From Mycetocola spongiae (GTDB lineage Bacteria; Actinomycetota; Actinomycetes; Actinomycetales; Microbacteriaceae), in NCBI RefSeq assembly GCF_020424085.1, contig NZ_CP080203.1, forward strand, positions 2,666,001-2,730,000: DNA of 64,000 bases, written 5' to 3'. Shown here one piece after another: positions 51,086-59,272 of the stretch (the first letter of the stretch is position 1; each line of letters begins with the position of its first letter). The translations under genes were made by a program, and so were the position numbers. The notes under the pieces are model-generated. The model had not been told where the DNA came from. It saw nothing but the letters and a program-made list of their open reading frames with translations, and ran no database searches.

Positions 51086-52408
51086 GTGGGTATTTCACTA
51101 TTGGGGAATTTTTTCCTCGCGCTCCTGGCCCGAATCCCCGTGGGCTTTGCCCTCGCCCTGGCCTCCTTCATCACGCTGTGGATCATGTCCGATGTGCCCC
51201 TGACCGTGGGTGCGCAGCGCGTGGTCGCGGGCATGACGCCGTTCCCGCTCCTTGCGATTCCGCTGTTTGTGCTCGCCGGTGGGCTCATGAACGCCGGGGG
51301 AATCACCAAGCGCCTCCTGAATCTCGCCGATGCCGTGGTGGGGGGAATGCGCGGCGGCCTGGCCCAGGCCAATGTGCTGTCCTCGCTGATGTTTGGTGGC
51401 ATTTCGGGATCCGCCGTGGCGGACGTATCGAGCTTTGGTCGAATCCTGATCCCCGCGATGAAGCAGCGCAATTACACCGCTGCCTTCTCGGCGGCCGTAT
51501 CCGCCGCGGCCCCCGTGGTCTCGCCGCTGATGCCGCCGAGCATCGCGATGATCGTCTACGGCGTGGTGAGCGGTACCTCGATCGGTAAGCTCTTTTTTGC
51601 CGGGCTGATCCCCGCCTTCCTGTATATCGCGCTGCTGATGATCACGGTGCACCTCGTGGTGCGTAAGCGCGGATTCACGGATGAGGCGCTGCTTGAGGCC
51701 AAGGGAGACCTGTCCCGGATCGGGAAGACCGCCCCCGCGGACCGACCGCGGTTCTGGCGTTCGCTCTATGAGGCCATCCCCGCCCTGCTGATGCCCGTGA
51801 TCATCCTGGTGGGAATCCGGTTTGGAATCTTCACCCCCACCGAGGCGGCCGCCGTCGCGGTGCTGTACTCACTCATCGTGGGGGCATTCCTCTACCGCGA
51901 GTTGAAGATCAAAAATCTGATTCACTCGCTCGTGGATTCCAGCATGGTGGTGGGTCTGATCATGCTTGTTTTGGCCGCCGCGCAGCTCTATTCCTGGGCC
52001 CTGACCCAGGGGCGGGTCCCGCAGGCCCTGGCCAATGGCCTATTCTCGGTCACCGAGAACCCCCTGGTCTTGCTCCTGCTGATTAACGTGCTCCTGATCG
52101 TGATCGGTATGTTCCTCGAGGCCAATGCCGCCGTGATTATTCTGACCCCGATCCTGTTCCCGCTCGCCATCGAGATGGGGGTGGACCCCGTGCATCTGGG
52201 TGTCATCATCGTGGGTAACCTCGGCATCGGCCTGATCACCCCGCCCGTGGGACTCACCCTGATGCTCTCCGCGGAGATAGCGCGGGTGAATATGGTGAGC
52301 GCGATTCGCGCCGTCTGGCCGTTCCTCATCACCTCGGGTATTTTCCTCCTGCTTATTACGTATATCCCCCAGATCTCGCTCTGGCTGCCCGGCTGGCTTA
52401 TGCCCTAG
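51086..52408 (+). CDS. dctM: TRAP transporter large permease (DctM-type)
   Basis: A 440-residue membrane protein with about 11-12 helices that uses the ion gradient to import an organic acid. It shows RIPVGFALALASFITLWI, VAGMTPFPLLAIPLFVLAGGLMNAGGITKRLLNLADAVVGGMRGGLAQANVLSSLMFGGISGSAVAD (about 45-112) and the C-terminal LTPILFPLAIEMGVDPVHLGVIIVGNLGIGLITPPVGLTLML. GTG 51086 lies 2 nt after the dctQ stop with GAGGGA upstream, so it is coupled to dctQ. Confidence 0.93.
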   Translation: MGISLLGNFFLALLARIPVGFALALASFITLWIMSDVPLTVGAQRVVAGMTPFPLLAIPLFVLAGGLMNAGGITKRLLNLADAVVGGMRGGLAQANVLSSLMFGGISGSAVADVSSFGRILIPAMKQRNYTAAFSAAVSAAAPVVSPLMPPSIAMIVYGVVSGTSIGKLFFAGLIPAFLYIALLMITVHLVVRKRGFTDEALLEAKGDLSRIGKTAPADRPRFWRSLYEAIPALLMPVIILVGIRFGIFTPTEAAAVAVLYSLIVGAFLYRELKIKNLIHSLVDSSMVVGLIMLVLAAAQLYSWALTQGRVPQALANGLFSVTENPLVLLLLINVLLIVIGMFLEANAAVIILTPILFPLAIEMGVDPVHLGVIIVGNLGIGLITPPVGLTLMLSAEIARVNMVSAIRAVWPFLITSGIFLLLITYIPQISLWLPGWLMP

Positions 52409-52467
52409 CGGCCGCCCGCGCGCGATCATTCATCCCCTGTAATACCCCTACTCACAAAGGAGTGATT

Positions 52468-53472
52468 ATGAAAATCACAAAAATCGTTCTTGCCGGTCTC
52501 GCGGCGGGAACCCTCGTTCTGACCGGATGCTCATCGGGATCCCCGGAGGCCGGTTCCGGCGGGGAAAAAAAGATTACGCTCACGCTGGGTCATGCCGGCA
52601 ATGAGACCGATGCCCGGCAGGTGGCCGCGACGCGCCTTAAGGAGATCGTGGAGGAAAAGAGCGGCGGCGATATCACCGTGGAAATCTACGCCTCCTCAAC
52701 CCTGGGCACGTGGGAGGAAATGATCGAGGGCCTGCAACTGGGCACCACCGATGTGGTGATCGAGTCGATGCTGGCCGTGGAGTCCTATACCGATCTTTCG
52801 GGTATCGAGACCGCACCGTTCCTCTACGACAGCCAGGAGGACTTCTTTAAAGTCTGGGATGGTGAACTGGGCACGGAGATTAAAACCGCGGTGAGCGAGG
52901 CCTCGGGATATGAGCTGCTGGGTAATCTCTATCGCGGCCCGCGCGAGCTGAATACCAAAAAGCCCGTCACCACGCTCTCCGAGCTGCAGGGCATGACCAT
53001 CCGCACGCCTTCGGCCCCGACCATGCTCGCGACGTGGAAGGAGCTCGGGGCGCGCGCCGAGGCGATGCCCGCGAATGAAACCTATTCGGCGCTGGAATCG
53101 GGTGTTCTGGATGGGCAGGAGAACCCGCTGGACTCGATCCTGTTCACCAGCATGTACGAGGTAGCCCCGAATATTAACCTCACGAGTCACGTCTACGCGA
53201 ACTATCACTTCATCATGTGGGAGGACTATCTCACCGGGCTCCCGGAGGATGCCCAGAAGATTATCCGCGAGGCGGCCGAGGTTGTGGGTGGGGAATACTC
53301 GAAGACCACGGTGGATAGCGCCAAGAAGTACCGCGAGGATCTTGAAAACGGTGGGGCCACGTTTAATAAGATCACCGATCGTGAGCAGTGGGTGGAGGCC
53401 GTGAAGCCCATCTATGGCACCCTCGCCCCGCAGGTTCAGCAGTGGATCACGCAGATCCAGGACGGGCAGTAG
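52468..53472 (+). CDS. dctP: TRAP transporter solute-binding lipoprotein (DctP-type)
   Basis: A 334-residue periplasmic-type binding protein anchored as a lipoprotein (LAGLAAGTLVLTGCSSG, Cys at about 21). DctP features are ITLTLGHAGNETDARQVAATRLKEIVEEKSGGDITVEIYASSTLGTWEEMIEGLQLGTTDVVIESM (about 35-100), the strongly conserved substrate Arg region ELQGMTIRTPSAPTML (about 172) and ALESGVLDGQENPL. The ligand is a carboxylate, as for the whole DctP family, and its identity is open. ATG 52468 has AAAGGAG 5 nt upstream. Confidence 0.93.
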   Translation: MKITKIVLAGLAAGTLVLTGCSSGSPEAGSGGEKKITLTLGHAGNETDARQVAATRLKEIVEEKSGGDITVEIYASSTLGTWEEMIEGLQLGTTDVVIESMLAVESYTDLSGIETAPFLYDSQEDFFKVWDGELGTEIKTAVSEASGYELLGNLYRGPRELNTKKPVTTLSELQGMTIRTPSAPTMLATWKELGARAEAMPANETYSALESGVLDGQENPLDSILFTSMYEVAPNINLTSHVYANYHFIMWEDYLTGLPEDAQKIIREAAEVVGGEYSKTTVDSAKKYREDLENGGATFNKITDREQWVEAVKPIYGTLAPQVQQWITQIQDGQ

Positions 53473-53480
53473 CGCACTAG

Positions 53481-53517
53481 AAACGGGCCCCGGTTGATCA
53501 TCAACCGGGGCCCGTTT
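53481..53517. terminator. Bidirectional terminator between dctP and lacI
   Basis: A perfect 17-bp stem (aaacgggccccggttga and complement) with a TCA loop, followed by TCTTTTTG on the plus strand and preceded by A-rich sequence serving the minus strand. Confidence 0.93.
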
Positions 53518-53526
53518 TCTTTTTGT

Positions 53527-54558
53527 TTAGTCGCGTGGGGGCGTGCTGCCGCGGGGAGGGGCCGTGCTGCCGCGCTCGATAAATTCGGCCTGCACCAGGA
53601 GGTTGGTGCGCCCGCGCTCGCCGGCTGTGTTAAGCGCAAGCTCGATGCTATGGGCTGCAAGCATCTCGGTGGGCTGCTTAATGATGCTCAGAGCCGGGGT
53701 GAATAATTCGGTCCAAGGGTCGTCATCAAAAACGATCACGGAGAGGTCTTCGGGGATGCTCAGCCCGGAAAAGGCCAGCCGGCGCAGGCTCGGAATGACC
53801 TGGGCGGTATTGGCGATGATCAGCGCGGTGGGCCGCTGCGGCAGGCTCAGGAGGGCGTTGACCGCATCGGAGCCCTGGTCGCCGCGGAAGGGGATATGCC
53901 GGATGAGGCTCTCGTCCACGTCGAGGCCGTGCTCGCGCAGGGTCTGCCGATAGCCCTCGGTGCGGGCCCGTCCGGTGCTGGTAGTGGTGGGGCCGGAGAC
54001 AAAGCCGATGCGGGTATGTCCCAGCGAGACCAGGTGGGCGGTGGCTCGCCGAGCGGAAAGATCGTTATCGATGCCCACGCTATCGGCGAAGTCCACACCC
54101 TCGATGGTGCGATCCACAAAAACGACCCGGGTATTGAGGTCATCGAGCTTTTCCCAGGCGGCGCGGTTGGTTGAGGTGGGGGTGGCGATGACCCCGGCGA
54201 CGCGCCGCTCGTACAGGGTGTTCAGGCACTCTTCCTCGAGGTGCTGATCCTCCTGTGTGGTCATCAGGAGAACGTTCACTCCGCGGGCCCGGGCCTCCCA
54301 TACGATTTTATCGGCGAGGCGCGCAAAAAAGGGGTTTGCCACATCCGCGAGCATGAGGCCCAGCGTGGTGGTTCCCGGGCTCTTCAGCTCGCGGGCGGCG
54401 GTGCGCGGGCGATAGCTCAGCTCCCCGATGGCCTGCTGCACGCGCAGCTTGGTATCCGGGGCCACGGGGCCGGATCCCGGGTTGAGGACGCGGGAGACGA
54501 CCGCGATCGACACGCCCGCGCGCTCGGATACATCCCGGATGGTTGCTGGTTTCGCCAA
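53527..54558 (-). CDS. LacI-family regulator of the TRAP/oxidoreductase locus
   Basis: A 343-residue LacI-type protein: helix-turn-helix ATIRDVSERAGVSIAVVSRVLN (about 5-26), hinge IGELSYRPRTAARELKSPGTTTLGLMLADVANPFFARLA, and an effector domain with RRVAGVIATPTSTN, VSLGHTRIGFVSGPTTTSTGRARTEGYRQTL and LSVIVFDDDPWTELFTPALSII. It lies between the transporter operon and the divergent oxidoreductase genes. A nearly identical sequence before both units is its likely operator, and AAACGTTT (54622-54629) in its own upstream region may serve autoregulation. Confidence 0.92.
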   Translation of the reverse strand: MAKPATIRDVSERAGVSIAVVSRVLNPGSGPVAPDTKLRVQQAIGELSYRPRTAARELKSPGTTTLGLMLADVANPFFARLADKIVWEARARGVNVLLMTTQEDQHLEEECLNTLYERRVAGVIATPTSTNRAAWEKLDDLNTRVVFVDRTIEGVDFADSVGIDNDLSARRATAHLVSLGHTRIGFVSGPTTTSTGRARTEGYRQTLREHGLDVDESLIRHIPFRGDQGSDAVNALLSLPQRPTALIIANTAQVIPSLRRLAFSGLSIPEDLSVIVFDDDPWTELFTPALSIIKQPTEMLAAHSIELALNTAGERGRTNLLVQAEFIERGSTAPPRGSTPPRD

Positions 54559-54621
54559 TTCTTTCTCCTCGCTCTATCCCCGCGGTGAGGCGGAGCGAGA
54601 ACGAGTCTAGCGCGTGTAGTA

Positions 54622-54629
54622 AAACGTTT
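54622..54629. promoter_or_regulatory. AAACGTTT palindrome, possible lacI self-operator
   Basis: An 8-bp perfect palindrome within GTAAAACGTTTAC, with the central CG of LacI-type sites, 64 nt upstream of the lacI start. Confidence 0.4.
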
Positions 54630-54650
54630 ACAGAAAATCGCTATGTAACA

Positions 54651-54666
54651 AAAGTGGTATCGGTTA
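54651..54666. promoter_or_regulatory. Operator upstream of the COG4091 gene
   Basis: AAAGTGGTATCGGTTA; the flanking bases complete AAAGTG/CACTTT arms around a 10-nt centre. It shares 15 consecutive bases with the site before the ABM-TRAP operon. Confidence 0.6.
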
Positions 54667-54724
54667 CACTTTTCATGAACACACGTTCAGAACACAGATC
54701 TACTACCCCAGACAGGACCCCGCA

Positions 54725-56077
54725 ATGAACCTCCATGCACTCCTAACCGACCGCGAAGAAGCGGGTCGCCCCATCCGGGTGGGACTCATCGGTGCCGGAC
54801 GCTTCGGAACCATGTATCTCGCCCAGGCCCGCAATATCCCCGGCATTCACGTGGTGGCGATTGCCGATATTAATACCGAGCGCGCCCGCGGCGCACTCGC
54901 GCTCGTGGACTGGCCCGCCGAGGCGATCGCCGAGAGTATCCCCGAGGCCCTCGCCGCGCGCTCCACCACGATCGTCGCCGATTCGGGTGCGCTCTTTGGT
55001 TCGGATATCGACGTGATTGTGGAGGCCACCGGAAATCCGATCATCGGCATCCGTCACGCTCTCGCCGCGATTGCCCAGAAGCAGCACATCATCATGGTGA
55101 ACGTCGAGGCCGATGCCCTCGCCGGGCCCGCGCTGGCCCGCCGCGCACAGGAGGCCGGAGTGGTCTACTCGCTCGCCTATGGCGATCAGCCCGCCCTCAT
55201 CTGGGAGCTTGTGGACTGGGCGCGCACCTCGGGCTTTGACGTGGTCTGCGCGGGTAAGGGTGCGAAGTACCTGCCGCACTATCACGAGATGAACCCCGAT
55301 AACGTCTGGGAGAACTGGGAGTTCTCCAAGGAACTGACCGATTCCGGCCAGCTCAACCCCTATATGCACACGTCGTTCCGCGATGGCACCAAGGCCGCGA
55401 TCGAGATGGCCGCGGTGGCCAATGCCGCGCGCCTTAAGCCCTCCGATTCGGGGCTGACCTTTACCCCCGGCAACCTCGAGGAGATCGCGACCATTTGCCG
55501 CCCCGAATCCGTGGGTGGTGTTCTGGAGGTTTCCGGAACCGTGGACGTGATGTCCAGTGTCACGCGCGACGGCGAGTGGATTGATCACAATACCCAGGAG
55601 GGCGTATTTGTGGTGGTCAAGGCGAATAATGATTATGTCGCGAGCTGCTTTGCCGAATACCCCTGGCACCGCGACCCCACCAATCAGTACGCGGCGCTTT
55701 ATCGCCCGTATCACTACGTGGGGCTGGAGCTGAATATCTCGATCGCCAATGCCGTGCTGCGCGGGGTGCCCACCGGTGCGCCCGTGGGATTTTATGCCGA
55801 TGTGGTTGCCACCGCGAAGAAGGATCTCGCCGCCGGGGATATTCTCGACGGCGAGGGTGGCTATACCGTCTGGGGCAAGCTCATCTCCGCCCAGGCCTCG
55901 GTGGACGCCGGGGCGCTGCCCGTGGCGATGGCCCATCACGTGGTGCTGAAAAACCCGATCGCCAAGGGGCAGATCGTGCGCTGGGAGGATGTGGTGATCG
56001 ATGAGAGCCTGAGCGAGGCCATCACGCTGCGCCGCGAGACCGAGGCCCTGGTCTCGGATACCTTCCTCGAGGTTTAG
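54725..56077 (+). CDS. Homoserine-dehydrogenase-like oxidoreductase with C-terminal SAF domain (COG4091 type)
   Basis: A 450-residue NAD(P)-dependent oxidoreductase. The Rossmann motif is VGLIGAGRFGTMYLAQARNIPG (about 19-40), followed by DVIVEATGNPIIGIRHALAAIAQKQHIIMVNVEAD (about 97-131) and YSLAYGDQPALIWELVDWAR. The C-terminal 90 residues are a SAF domain (DLAAGDILDGEGGYTVWGKL... VVLKNPIAKGQIVRWEDVVID). Proteins of this type are not classical homoserine dehydrogenases and occur in catabolic clusters with TRAP transporters. It is presumably the first oxidative or isomerising step on the imported acid. Its promoter region carries the shared operator. Confidence 0.85.
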   Translation: MNLHALLTDREEAGRPIRVGLIGAGRFGTMYLAQARNIPGIHVVAIADINTERARGALALVDWPAEAIAESIPEALAARSTTIVADSGALFGSDIDVIVEATGNPIIGIRHALAAIAQKQHIIMVNVEADALAGPALARRAQEAGVVYSLAYGDQPALIWELVDWARTSGFDVVCAGKGAKYLPHYHEMNPDNVWENWEFSKELTDSGQLNPYMHTSFRDGTKAAIEMAAVANAARLKPSDSGLTFTPGNLEEIATICRPESVGGVLEVSGTVDVMSSVTRDGEWIDHNTQEGVFVVVKANNDYVASCFAEYPWHRDPTNQYAALYRPYHYVGLELNISIANAVLRGVPTGAPVGFYADVVATAKKDLAAGDILDGEGGYTVWGKLISAQASVDAGALPVAMAHHVVLKNPIAKGQIVRWEDVVIDESLSEAITLRRETEALVSDTFLEV

Positions 56078-56082
56078 CCGCG

Positions 56083-56973
56083 GTGGGTATTCGGGACACG
56101 GTATCGATCCTCGGTCTGGGCGCGATGGGATTGCCGATGGCGCGCAATGCCGAGGCCGCGGGATTTGACCTCACCGTCTGGAATCGCAGCCTCGCAAAAA
56201 CGCTCGAATTTGCCGGGCGCGGAACGCGGGTGGCCACCGACCCCGCGGGGGCGGCGGCCGATATCGTCCTGACCGTGCTCCCGGATCTCCCCGATGTGCG
56301 CGCCGTTGTGGAGGGGCCGCGCGGGCTTCTCGTGGGGTGGCGCGAGCGCGGTGCGGAGGCCCCCATTCTTGTTGTGATGGGTACCGTCTCCCCCGTGGCG
56401 CTCGCCGCATATGCCGCGGAGCTCGCCGCGGAGGGGGTGCGGGTGGTGGACGCACCCCTGAGCGGCGGCGTCCGCGGGGCCGAGAGCGGCCGGCTGAGCA
56501 TCATGCTTGGCGGGGAATCCGCCGATGTGCGGCGGGTTCTTCCGGTCTGCGCGGCGATGGCGACTACCGTGCGGCATCTGGGGCCGGTGGGCTCGGGGGA
56601 GTTGGCCAAGGCGTGTAATCAGATGATTGTCGCCGCCACGGTGGCCAGTATCTCGGAGGCGATGGTATTGGCGCGCTCCGCCGGTCTTGATATTGCGTCG
56701 CTGCTGGAGGTGCTCTCGGGGGGATTGGCATCCTCCGAGGTGCTTGCGCAAAAACGCGAGCATTGGCTCCATGAGCGTTTTGAGCCGGGTGGTCGCGCGG
56801 ATTATCAGCTTAAGGATCTGAATTTTGTGCGCGAGGCCGCGCGTGAACGCGGCGTGGATCTGGTGGTGACCGAGGGCGTGCGTTCGCTCTTTGAGCGGGT
56901 TGTTGACGCGGGTGAGGGTGGCGAGGACCATACGGTGGTCTATCGCACGATTCAGCGCGCATCGCGCGCCTAG
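56083..56973 (+). CDS. Beta-hydroxyacid dehydrogenase (3-hydroxyisobutyrate dehydrogenase family)
   Basis: A 296-residue NAD(P)-dependent dehydrogenase related to GarR, MmsB and L-threonate dehydrogenase. It shows VSILGLGAMGLPMARNAEAAGFDLTVWNRS (about 7-36), VDAPLSGGVRGAESGRLSIMLGG (about 123-145) and the catalytic Lys in GSGELAKACNQMIVAATVAS (about 171). The start is GTG, 5 nt after the upstream gene, so the two form an operon. It probably oxidises or reduces a 3-hydroxy acid intermediate in the pathway of the TRAP substrate. Confidence 0.88.
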   Translation: MGIRDTVSILGLGAMGLPMARNAEAAGFDLTVWNRSLAKTLEFAGRGTRVATDPAGAAADIVLTVLPDLPDVRAVVEGPRGLLVGWRERGAEAPILVVMGTVSPVALAAYAAELAAEGVRVVDAPLSGGVRGAESGRLSIMLGGESADVRRVLPVCAAMATTVRHLGPVGSGELAKACNQMIVAATVASISEAMVLARSAGLDIASLLEVLSGGLASSEVLAQKREHWLHERFEPGGRADYQLKDLNFVREAARERGVDLVVTEGVRSLFERVVDAGEGGEDHTVVYRTIQRASRA

Positions 56974-57066
56974 ATTTGGCGGCGTAGGGGGCGGCGATTC
57001 CGGAGGTTCCGGGATCGCCGCCCGTGTTTTTCCCCGGGTTCCGTTGGTTCCGTATCCCGCGATACT

Positions 57067-57090
57067 TAATGATACGATTCAGTGTCATTA
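57067..57090. promoter_or_regulatory. 24-bp inverted repeat, candidate GntR-type operator
   Basis: Arms TAATGATAC and GTGTCATTA (8 of 9 positions complementary) separated by 6 nt, located 78 nt upstream of the dehydrogenase E1 alpha gene. The arms resemble GntR-family operator halves. No cognate regulator gene is in the window. Confidence 0.5.
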
Positions 57091-57167
57091 ACGAGGGGGT
57101 GTGTCGCTTCCCCGCGGCGCGCCCCAGGAAATGGGCCTCACGAGGGTTCGCCGAGAGGAAAACTACG

Positions 57168-58256
57168 ATGGCAGCACGCGCACATACCCCGGATAAATCC
57201 CGCCCCAAACGCACACCCGAGGAGGCGGGCTCCCCGCCGGGCGCCCTCGAGGACTATCGGCAGATGCTCCTGATTCGGCGCTTCGAGGAGCGCAGCGCCC
57301 GCGCCTATACCGAGGCCAAGATCGGCGGCTATTGCCACCTGAACCTCGGGGAGGAGGCCACCGTGGTGGGCCTGATGTCGGCCCTGCGGCCCAGCGATTA
57401 TCTCTATACCAATTACCGCGAGCACGGCTATGCGCTTGCGCGCGGAATCGAGCCGGGACGGATTATGGCCGAGCTCTACGGCCGCTCGGGTGGCGTCTCG
57501 CGCGGCTGGGGCGGTTCGATGCATATCTTTGATCGCGAGGCGCGGCTGCTCGGAGGTTATGGAATCGTGGGTGGCCAGATCCCGCTGGCCACCGGCGCGG
57601 CCCAGGCCATCCACTATCGCGGCGGCGATGAGGTGGTGATGTGCCTGATGGGTGACGGCACCACCAATATTGGGGCGTTCCACGAATCGCTGAATATCGC
57701 GGCCCTCTGGGGCCTGCCGATCGTATTTGTCGTGATTAATAATCGCCTCGGAATGGGCACCACCGTGGAGCGCTCCTCCGCGGAACCCGAACTCTATCGC
57801 CGCGCCGCCGCCTATCGGATGCCCGCCGAGCGCGTGGACGGCAATGATCCCGAGGCCGTCCGGGCCGCCGCCGAGCGGGCCATTTTAAGCGCCCGCGCGG
57901 GCACCCCGTTCCTCCTGGAAACCCTGAGCGGCCGGCTGCGCGGACACTCGGTGGTGGACCCCGCCGTCTATCGCGATGCCGGGGAGGTGGCCGCGCTGCG
58001 CGAGGCCGATCCGGTGGCCGGTCTGCGCGCGCGCCTGCGCGAAACCGGGGTCTTGGACGACGCGGCCGATGCCGCCCTCGAGGCGGAGATCGCGGGCATC
58101 GTGGCGGCGGCCGTCGCGAGCGCCGAGGCGAGCCCGCCGCCCGCCGTGGACACGCTATTTGACTATACCTATGCCACCGCGGTGGCCAATGATTCGCGGA
58201 GGCTACCGGGCGAGGCCCTGTATCCGGCCGCCCCGATCCCCGGAGCCCACGCATGA
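57168..58256 (+). CDS. 2-oxo acid/acetoin dehydrogenase E1 alpha subunit
   Basis: A 362-residue ThDP-binding E1 alpha subunit. It has YRQMLLIRRFEERSARAYTEAKIGGYCHLNLGEEA (about 26-60), FDREARLLGGYGIVGGQIPLATGAA, and the ThDP motif MGDGTTNIGAFHESLNIAALWGLPIVFVVINN (about 160-191), then the phosphorylation-loop equivalent GRLRGHSVVDPAVYRD. ATG 57168 has GAGAGGAAAA upstream. It decarboxylates a 2-oxo acid or acetoin and passes the acyl group to E2. The pattern is equally compatible with acetoin dehydrogenase (AcoA) and PdhA. It overlaps E1 beta by 4 nt. Confidence 0.9.
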   Translation: MAARAHTPDKSRPKRTPEEAGSPPGALEDYRQMLLIRRFEERSARAYTEAKIGGYCHLNLGEEATVVGLMSALRPSDYLYTNYREHGYALARGIEPGRIMAELYGRSGGVSRGWGGSMHIFDREARLLGGYGIVGGQIPLATGAAQAIHYRGGDEVVMCLMGDGTTNIGAFHESLNIAALWGLPIVFVVINNRLGMGTTVERSSAEPELYRRAAAYRMPAERVDGNDPEAVRAAAERAILSARAGTPFLLETLSGRLRGHSVVDPAVYRDAGEVAALREADPVAGLRARLRETGVLDDAADAALEAEIAGIVAAAVASAEASPPPAVDTLFDYTYATAVANDSRRLPGEALYPAAPIPGAHA

Positions 58257-59272
58257 GTGAGATGACCTACCGCGAGGCGCTGCGGATGACCCTGCGCGAG
58301 GAAATGCTGCGCGATGAAGACGTGTTTTTGATGGGGGAGGAGATCGGGGTATTTGAGGGCTCCTATAAAATCACCCAGGGCCTGCTGGCCGAGTTTGGTG
58401 AGCTGCGCGTGCGCGATACACCGATCGCGGAGGAGGGGTTCACCGGGGCCGCGATCGGCGCCGCGATGCTGGGGCTGCGGCCGGTTGTGGAGATCATGAC
58501 CATTAACTTCTCCCTGCTCGCGCTGGACCAGATCGTTAATAACGCCGCCAAAATCTATGGCATGTTTGGCGGCCAGACCAGTGTGCCGCTGGTGATCCGC
58601 ACGCCCGGCGGCGGCGGGCAACAGCTCGGCGCCACCCACTCGCAAAATATCGAACTCTTTTATGCGTTTATCCCCGGCATGAAGGTCGTAGCCCCGAGTA
58701 CCCCCGCCGATGCCCGGGCGCTGCTGATGGCCGCGATCCGCGATGACGATCCCGTGCTCTTCCTGGAAAACCTCTCGCTGTATAACACCCGCGGCGAGGT
58801 CCCGGAGGATCTGGAACCCGCGGAGATCGGCCGCGCCCGGATCAGCCGCGCGGGTGCCGACCTCACGCTGATCGGCTATTCGCGCACCGCCGCGGTGGCA
58901 CTCGCGGTGGCCACGCGCCTGGCCGAGTCCGAGGGGCTGGATATCGAGGTAATCGACCTGCGCAGCCTGCGCCCGCTGGACCGGCCCACCCTGATCGCCT
59001 CGGTCCAAAAAACCGGGGCCGCCGTGATCATCGAGGATGATTGGCTCACCTATGGGATCGGGGCCGAGCTGGCCGCGACCATCTCCGATGGGGCCTTTGA
59101 TTATCTCGACGCGCCCGTGCGCCGGGTGGCCATGGCCGAGGTGCCGCTGCCCTATGCCGCCGAGCTGGAAGCCGCGGCACTCCCCTCCGAGGCGGACCTG
59201 GAATCCGCCATCCACGATACCCTCGACGCCGTGGGACGGCGTCGCCAGACCCCGGGAGAAACCCGTGCTTAG
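58253..59272 (+). CDS. 2-oxo acid/acetoin dehydrogenase E1 beta subunit
   Basis: A 339-residue transketolase-like E1 beta subunit. It begins MTYREALRMTLREEMLRDEDVFLMGEEIGVFEGSYKITQGLLAEFG with the ThDP-activating Glu in this segment. It continues DTPIAEEGFTGAAIGAAMLGLRPVVEIM, GQTSVPLVIRTPGGGGQQLGATHSQNIEL and the C-terminal LRSLRPLDRPTLIASVQKTGAAVIIEDDW. It forms the alpha2-beta2 E1 with the preceding gene product and overlaps the E2 gene by 8 nt. Confidence 0.93.
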   Translation: MSEMTYREALRMTLREEMLRDEDVFLMGEEIGVFEGSYKITQGLLAEFGELRVRDTPIAEEGFTGAAIGAAMLGLRPVVEIMTINFSLLALDQIVNNAAKIYGMFGGQTSVPLVIRTPGGGGQQLGATHSQNIELFYAFIPGMKVVAPSTPADARALLMAAIRDDDPVLFLENLSLYNTRGEVPEDLEPAEIGRARISRAGADLTLIGYSRTAAVALAVATRLAESEGLDIEVIDLRSLRPLDRPTLIASVQKTGAAVIIEDDWLTYGIGAELAATISDGAFDYLDAPVRRVAMAEVPLPYAAELEAAALPSEADLESAIHDTLDAVGRRRQTPGETRA

